From an uncultured Collinsella sp. (lineage in GTDB: Bacteria > Actinomycetota > Coriobacteriia > Coriobacteriales > Coriobacteriaceae): 64,000 nt of DNA. Positions 60,902 through 64,000 of this stretch are shown in pieces. Made by a program: the position numbers and the translations under genes. How positions within the stretch are numbered: position 1 is the first letter of the stretch; each line of letters begins with the position of its first letter. The notes under the pieces were generated by a model that saw nothing but the letters and a program-made list of their open reading frames with translations, was not told the origin of the DNA and searched no databases. Where the stretch lies: the NCBI GenBank assembly GCA_900542945.1, contig UQPI01000002.1, forward strand, positions 1-64,000, read 5' to 3'.

Positions 60902-61813
60902 ATGTCCGCTTGCCCGCTGGTCGATTGTCACACCCACACCTCGTTTTCGGACGGCCATGCCTCGTTTGATGACAACGTCCGTGCCGCTGCTGCGGCAGGC
61001 TGCCGCGTCATGGTCTCGACCGACCACCTCGCCCTGCCTGCCAGTATGGATGCTAACTGCGAGGTGCAGGTCGTCGAGGGCGACTTGCCGGCACATCGTC
61101 TGGCCTTTGAGGACGCCCGCAAACTCGCCGCGCAGATTGCACCGGAGCTCACCTTTATCTACGGTTTTGAATGCGATTGGTACGAGGGCTGCGAGCCCTT
61201 GGTAGAGCACTGGTCCCAGGGCGCCGTCGTACGTCTGGGCAGCGTGCACTGGATTGGCAACCCGGGCGATATTGCGGCAGGCGCCGCGGGCACGGCAGGG
61301 ACAGAGGACGTCGCGCGCCCCGATACACCCGATTCCCTTTGCGGTTGGATCGACGACGATACCAACCTGCATGTTTGGGAAAACTTAGGCGTACGCGGCG
61401 TGTGGGAGTGCTACGTCGACGACTGGTGCCGTGCTTGCGAAAGCTCACTTAACTTTGACGTGATGGCCCACCCCGACCTGGTCATGCGCTTTTCGAAGGA
61501 CGGCTTTGCACCCGACTTTGACCCCGCGCCGTTTTGGCAGCAGATGGCCGAGTGCGCCCACGACACGGGCCGCCGCGTTGAGGTCTCGACGGCTGCACCG
61601 CGCAAGGGCCTGGACGACTACTATCCTGCGACCGGGCTTTTGCGTCGCTTTGCCCATGCCGAAGTGCCGATTACCTTTGGCTCGGACGCGCACCGCGCCT
61701 GCGACATCTGCTGGAACATCCGCGAGGCTCAGGCCCACGCCTACGACTGCGGCTATCGAACCTTCGACATCCCCCACCTCACCGGAGAATGGGAATCCAC
61801 GCCCCTCGCCTAG
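60902..61813 (+). CDS. PHP-domain histidinol-phosphatase-like protein
   Basis: A 303-residue PHP phosphoesterase. Metal ligands are visible in order: DCHTHTSFSDG, VSTDHLAL, YGFECDW, GSVHWIG, MAHPDLVMRF, RVEVSTAA and FGSDAHRA. The layout fits the HisK/HisJ type, which dephosphorylates histidinol phosphate. The nearby hisA-hisF-hisI-hisE genes support that role, although it is on the opposite strand. A family annotation is secure; the specific substrate is inferred. It ends 13 bases before a palindromic element. Confidence 0.83.
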   Translation: MSACPLVDCHTHTSFSDGHASFDDNVRAAAAAGCRVMVSTDHLALPASMDANCEVQVVEGDLPAHRLAFEDARKLAAQIAPELTFIYGFECDWYEGCEPLVEHWSQGAVVRLGSVHWIGNPGDIAAGAAGTAGTEDVARPDTPDSLCGWIDDDTNLHVWENLGVRGVWECYVDDWCRACESSLNFDVMAHPDLVMRFSKDGFAPDFDPAPFWQQMAECAHDTGRRVEVSTAAPRKGLDDYYPATGLLRRFAHAEVPITFGSDAHRACDICWNIREAQAHAYDCGYRTFDIPHLTGEWESTPLA

Positions 61814-61825
61814 CCATCCCCTCAT

Positions 61826-61894
61826 AAGTTGCGGTGAAATAGTTCCTGTTTATGGCCCTAAGACCGTCAAACAAGAACTATTCCACCGCAACTT
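61826..61894. repeat. GTTGCGGTG palindrome, copy 3
   Basis: A 26-bp arm (61826-61851, starting AAGTTGCGGTG) pairs with 61869-61894 except for two positions that could form G-T pairs. It lies between the stops of two convergent genes (PHP and hisE) and may act as a terminator for both. Confidence 0.72.
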
Positions 61895-61932
61895 CTATTT
61901 CATTGGCAACTCCCGAAAGACTGCCCCAAACG

Positions 61933-61965
61933 ACTAGTCGTTTAAGAACGTCCCCAATGACTAGT
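61933..61965. repeat. single unit of the GGGACGTTCTT element, overlapping the hisE stop
   Basis: CTAGTCGTTTAAGAACGTCC continues CCAATGACTAG, the same sequence as one arm of the element at 5531-5588 with one change. The stop codon of hisE (61961-61963) is formed by the element's terminal ACTAG. Confidence 0.7.
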
Positions 61966-62278
61966 GGCGGCGAGCGTTGAGTTCGCCGGCCAGCTCGTTG
62001 AGGGTAATGCCGTAGCGCTCGAGCGTCACGAGCAGGTGGTAGATCAGGTCGCCGGCCTCGTAGCGAATGTGATCGTGGTCGTTATCCTTGCAGGCCATGA
62101 TCACCTCGCTCGCCTCCTCGGCAAGCTTCTTGAGCAGTTCGTCCTCGACGTCGGTCAGCAGACGGGCGGTATAGCTCTCCTCCGGCGACGCATCGCGACG
62201 ACCGTGAATCACTTCGGCCAGTCCCGTCAGCGTCTCGCCGATATTTCCCGGCTGCACGTTAGCTGTTCTGACTCCCAT
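61961..62278 (-). CDS. hisE: phosphoribosyl-ATP pyrophosphatase
   Basis: A 105-residue HisE, the second step of histidine synthesis (PR-ATP to PR-AMP). The alpha-helical MazG-like fold is shown by LLTDVEDELLKKLAEEASEVIMACKDND and RYEAGDLIYHLLVTLERYGI. It is the last gene of the visible operon. Its stop lies within a repeat element, so the last residues (NARRH) may have been changed by insertion of that element. Confidence 0.96.
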   Translation of the reverse strand: MGVRTANVQPGNIGETLTGLAEVIHGRRDASPEESYTARLLTDVEDELLKKLAEEASEVIMACKDNDHDHIRYEAGDLIYHLLVTLERYGITLNELAGELNARRH

Positions 62279-62293
62279 GGTTATTTCCTCTCG

Positions 62294-62521
62294 TTACTGC
62301 AGCGTAAAGTAGGTGCCGGTCTCATCGAACCGAGGCTTTGCGCCCTTTTTCTCAAAGAACTCGACGATGACGGCATGAGCCTCATCGAGCCTTTCCTTCT
62401 CGGCCTCGAGCCAAAGCGACTGCGCCCCGCAGGCATCAGTCAGGTGCACGCGGCATGGCACGCCCGCGCGGAGGAGCTCGGTGTTGCAGTCGGCGACCTC
62501 GAACGGCGTCACAACTTTCAT
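62294..62521 (-). CDS. small conserved protein of the his operon, 75 aa
   Basis: The protein (MKVVTPFEVADCNTELLRAG, VHLTDACGAQSLWLEAEKE) has a TDAC segment. It may be the small RDAC-type protein annotated in Coriobacteriia, an identification from memory. It overlaps hisI by four bases (ATGA) and is 15 bases before hisE, so it is translated within the operon. Its role is unknown; the fixed position suggests a link with histidine synthesis or its control. Confidence 0.75.
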   Translation of the reverse strand: MKVVTPFEVADCNTELLRAGVPCRVHLTDACGAQSLWLEAEKERLDEAHAVIVEFFEKKGAKPRFDETGTYFTLQ

Positions 62522-62859
62522 CGCACGCCCCCTTCCACGCGCTTAAAGAAGCAGGTACGGTTGCCGGTGTGGCAGGCCGGACCCGGCGAGTCGACCTTGA
62601 CCAGCAGCGTATCGCTATCGCAGTCGGCCCACAACTCCTTGACCTCCTGCATGTTGCCGCTCGTCGCGCCCTTGTTCCAGAGCTCCTGGCGGCTGCGGCT
62701 CCAAAACCACGTGGTGCCGGTCTTAAGCGTCAGCCCCACCGATTCCTCGTTCATCCAAGCAACCATAAGCACCTCGCCGGTGTCATATTGCTGAACCACA
62801 CAGGGAATGAGCCCACAGTCGTCGTATTTAAGCTCTGCCGCGGTTGTCACTTGCTCCAT
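62518..62859 (-). CDS. hisI: phosphoribosyl-AMP cyclohydrolase
   Basis: A 113-residue HisI that opens the purine ring of PR-AMP, the third step of histidine synthesis. Signatures: GLIPCVVQQYDTGEVLMVAWMNEES, TTWFWSRSRQELWNKGATSGNMQ, DCDSDTLLVKVDSPGPACHTGNRTCFF. The zinc and magnesium ligands (DCDSDT, C-H-C) are kept. It starts directly at the hisF stop with no gap. Confidence 0.97.
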   Translation of the reverse strand: MEQVTTAAELKYDDCGLIPCVVQQYDTGEVLMVAWMNEESVGLTLKTGTTWFWSRSRQELWNKGATSGNMQEVKELWADCDSDTLLVKVDSPGPACHTGNRTCFFKRVEGGVR

Positions 62860-63642
62860 TTAGAAGTCCAATCTCACGGGGATTCCCTGGCTAGCCATGT
62901 ATTCTTTGACTTCGCGAATGCTGAAGGTTCCAAAGTGAAAGACGCTCGCCGCCAGTACGGCGTCGGCCTCGCCCTCGATCACGCCCTCGGCAAAATGCTC
63001 GAGCGTGCCCACGCCGCCGCTCGCGATGACGGGGATTGGCACCGCGCGCGCCACGGCACGGGTGAGTGCCAGGTCGAAGCCAGCCTTGGTACCGTCGCGA
63101 TCCATGCTGGTGAGCAAGATCTCACCGGCGCCGCGACGAGACGCTTCCTCGGCCCACGCCACCGCATCGATACCCGTGGCGTTGCGGCCGCCCGCCGTGA
63201 AGACCTCCCACCTATCGGCGCCCGGTTCCCCGGGCAGCCCCACGCGCTTGGCATCAATCGCCACAACCACGGCCTGGCTGCCAAACGCCGCGGCGGCCTG
63301 GCTGATCAACGACGGATCGCGCACGGCGGCAGAGTTAAGCGACACCTTGTCGGCGCCGGCGGCAACCATGGTCCGCATGCCCGCCAAGTCGCGAAAACCG
63401 CCGCCCACGGTATAGGGAATAGCGAGCTCCTCGGCCGCGTGCGCCGCCATCTCGATGGTCGTCGCGCGGTTGTCGCTCGTCGCGGTAATGTCCAAAAATA
63501 CGACCTCGTCCGCACCCTCGCGGTCGTAGGCACGGGCCAGCTCCACCGGGTCGCCAGCATCGCGCAGGCTCACAAAGTTAACCCCCTTGACCACGCGGCC
63601 GTCCTTGACGTCCAGGCAGGGAATCACGCGTTTGGTAAGCAT
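62860..63642 (-). CDS. hisF: imidazole glycerol phosphate synthase subunit HisF
   Basis: A 260-residue (beta/alpha)8 cyclase that joins HisH to make imidazole glycerol phosphate and AICAR. It has MLTKRVIPCLDVKDGRVVKGVNFVSLRDAGDPVELA, catalytic Asp11 (CLDV), the VGGGFRDL loop, ADKVSLNSAA, ILLTSMDRDGTKAGFD (second catalytic Asp) and IASGGVGTLEHF. The AICAR by-product feeds purH, also in this window. It begins three bases after the hisA stop. Confidence 0.98.
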   Translation of the reverse strand: MLTKRVIPCLDVKDGRVVKGVNFVSLRDAGDPVELARAYDREGADEVVFLDITATSDNRATTIEMAAHAAEELAIPYTVGGGFRDLAGMRTMVAAGADKVSLNSAAVRDPSLISQAAAAFGSQAVVVAIDAKRVGLPGEPGADRWEVFTAGGRNATGIDAVAWAEEASRRGAGEILLTSMDRDGTKAGFDLALTRAVARAVPIPVIASGGVGTLEHFAEGVIEGEADAVLAASVFHFGTFSIREVKEYMASQGIPVRLDF

Positions 63643-63645
63643 GGG

Positions 63646-64000
63646 CTACTCCTCCCCTCGGGCGGCGGCCAGCGCCTGGGCCAGCGTAAAATTGGCCTCG
63701 TAGAGCGCACGGCCGGTAATGGCGCCCTCGATGGCATCCTCGCCCACCGTGGCCAGTGCGCGGATATCGTCGAGCGTCGAGATGCCGCCCGACGCCACGA
63801 CGGGAAAGCCCGCGACCTGCGCCACATGGCGATATGCTGCCACGTCGATGCCCGTCTGCATGCCGTCGCGCGCGATATCGGTATACACCAGATGCTTAAA
63901 GCCCAGCTCGGTGAGCTGCGCCACGGCGTCGTCGAGTGCCACGCCCGCGCCGTCACGCCAGCCGTTCACCTTGACCTGACCGTCGCGTGCGGCGATGTCT
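63646..64000 (-). CDS. hisA: HisA isomerase, 5' end beyond the window
   Basis: The C-terminal 117 residues of the phosphoribosyl isomerase HisA: VALDDAVAQLTELGFKHLVYTDIARDGMQTGIDVAAY, FPVVASGGISTLDDIRAL and VGEDAIEGAITGRALYEANFTLAQAL. The catalytic Asp of YTDIARDG is present. The gene runs off the right edge; the reading frame stays open to 64000. It is the first visible gene of the leftward order hisA-hisF-hisI-small protein-hisE. Confidence 0.96.
   Translation of the reverse strand, partial: DIAARDGQVKVNGWRDGAGVALDDAVAQLTELGFKHLVYTDIARDGMQTGIDVAAYRHVAQVAGFPVVASGGISTLDDIRALATVGEDAIEGAITGRALYEANFTLAQALAAARGEE

Overview
The window is a stretch of chromosome from a moderately GC-rich Gram-positive bacterium. 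It is most likely a Coriobacteriia member of the gut, probably Collinsella or a close relative. The basis is the housekeeping gene mix (purH, eno, ppx, a DivIC/FtsB-type divisome gene, hisA-hisF-hisI-hisE), the high GC coding bias, and short palindromic intergenic elements that I associate with Collinsella. The genus call is inference, not proof.

Layout. From 0.1 to 13.1 kb: a BceS/BceR-like two-component pair, a hypothetical gene, purH, a GNAT acetyltransferase, a large secreted/membrane DUF2207 protein, glutamyl-Q tRNA(Asp) synthetase, three consecutive metallophosphoesterases, a small membrane protein, and a two-gene nucleotidyltransferase cassette with a palindromic operator. At 13.2-16.9 kb there is a 1117-residue surface protein with a CAP domain set inside long Ala-rich coiled coils.

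From about 17.3 to 46.7 kb the window is an accessory, probably defence-rich island whose middle part (about 28-39 kb) looks poorer in GC than the flanks. Locus A (17.3-28 kb) encodes, leftward, two small membrane proteins, a ClpX-like AAA+ ATPase, an SF2 helicase with a PD-(D/E)XK-like C-terminus, and a frameshifted protein resembling a PIWI/pPIWI-RE module. Rightward it encodes a protein that looks like a catalytically dead N6-methylase fused to an HsdS-like target-recognition region. Then come three small hypotheticals, a WYL regulator with a UPF1-like helicase that carries a HEPN-type RNSACH motif, and a complete EcoRV-type restriction-modification pair. Locus B (38.4-45.1 kb) encodes leftward an unknown 305-residue protein, a soluble VirD4/TraG-like ATPase, a ClpP-like peptidase, an unknown protein and an HNH nuclease. 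A second dead-methylase/HsdS-like gene points the other way. An AbiEi/AbiEii module closes the island.

From 47.1 to 64 kb the sequence returns to ordinary chromosome: a UBA/DUF4342 protein, an OmpR/HK pair, a VOC protein, a PTS IIB, a membrane-anchored helical-repeat protein, tRNA-Leu(TAA), ppx, a DivIC/FtsB-like gene, eno, mazG, a YfcE-type phosphodiesterase, a LarC C-terminal domain protein, a PHP phosphatase and the end of a histidine operon. Two AAA_14/DUF4143 ATPase genes sit here, each preceded by its own array of 33-bp-period direct repeats. Intergenic regions carry several families of long palindromes whose arms differ between copies but remain complementary within a copy.

The best candidate for an undescribed system is the pair of island loci A and B. 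Both have the same plan (a dead-MTase/TRD gene divergent from an ATPase operon). The ClpX-like ATPase of A keeps a VGF loop at the position ClpX uses to dock ClpP, and a ClpP-like peptidase with an intact Ser-His-Asp triad lies in B.
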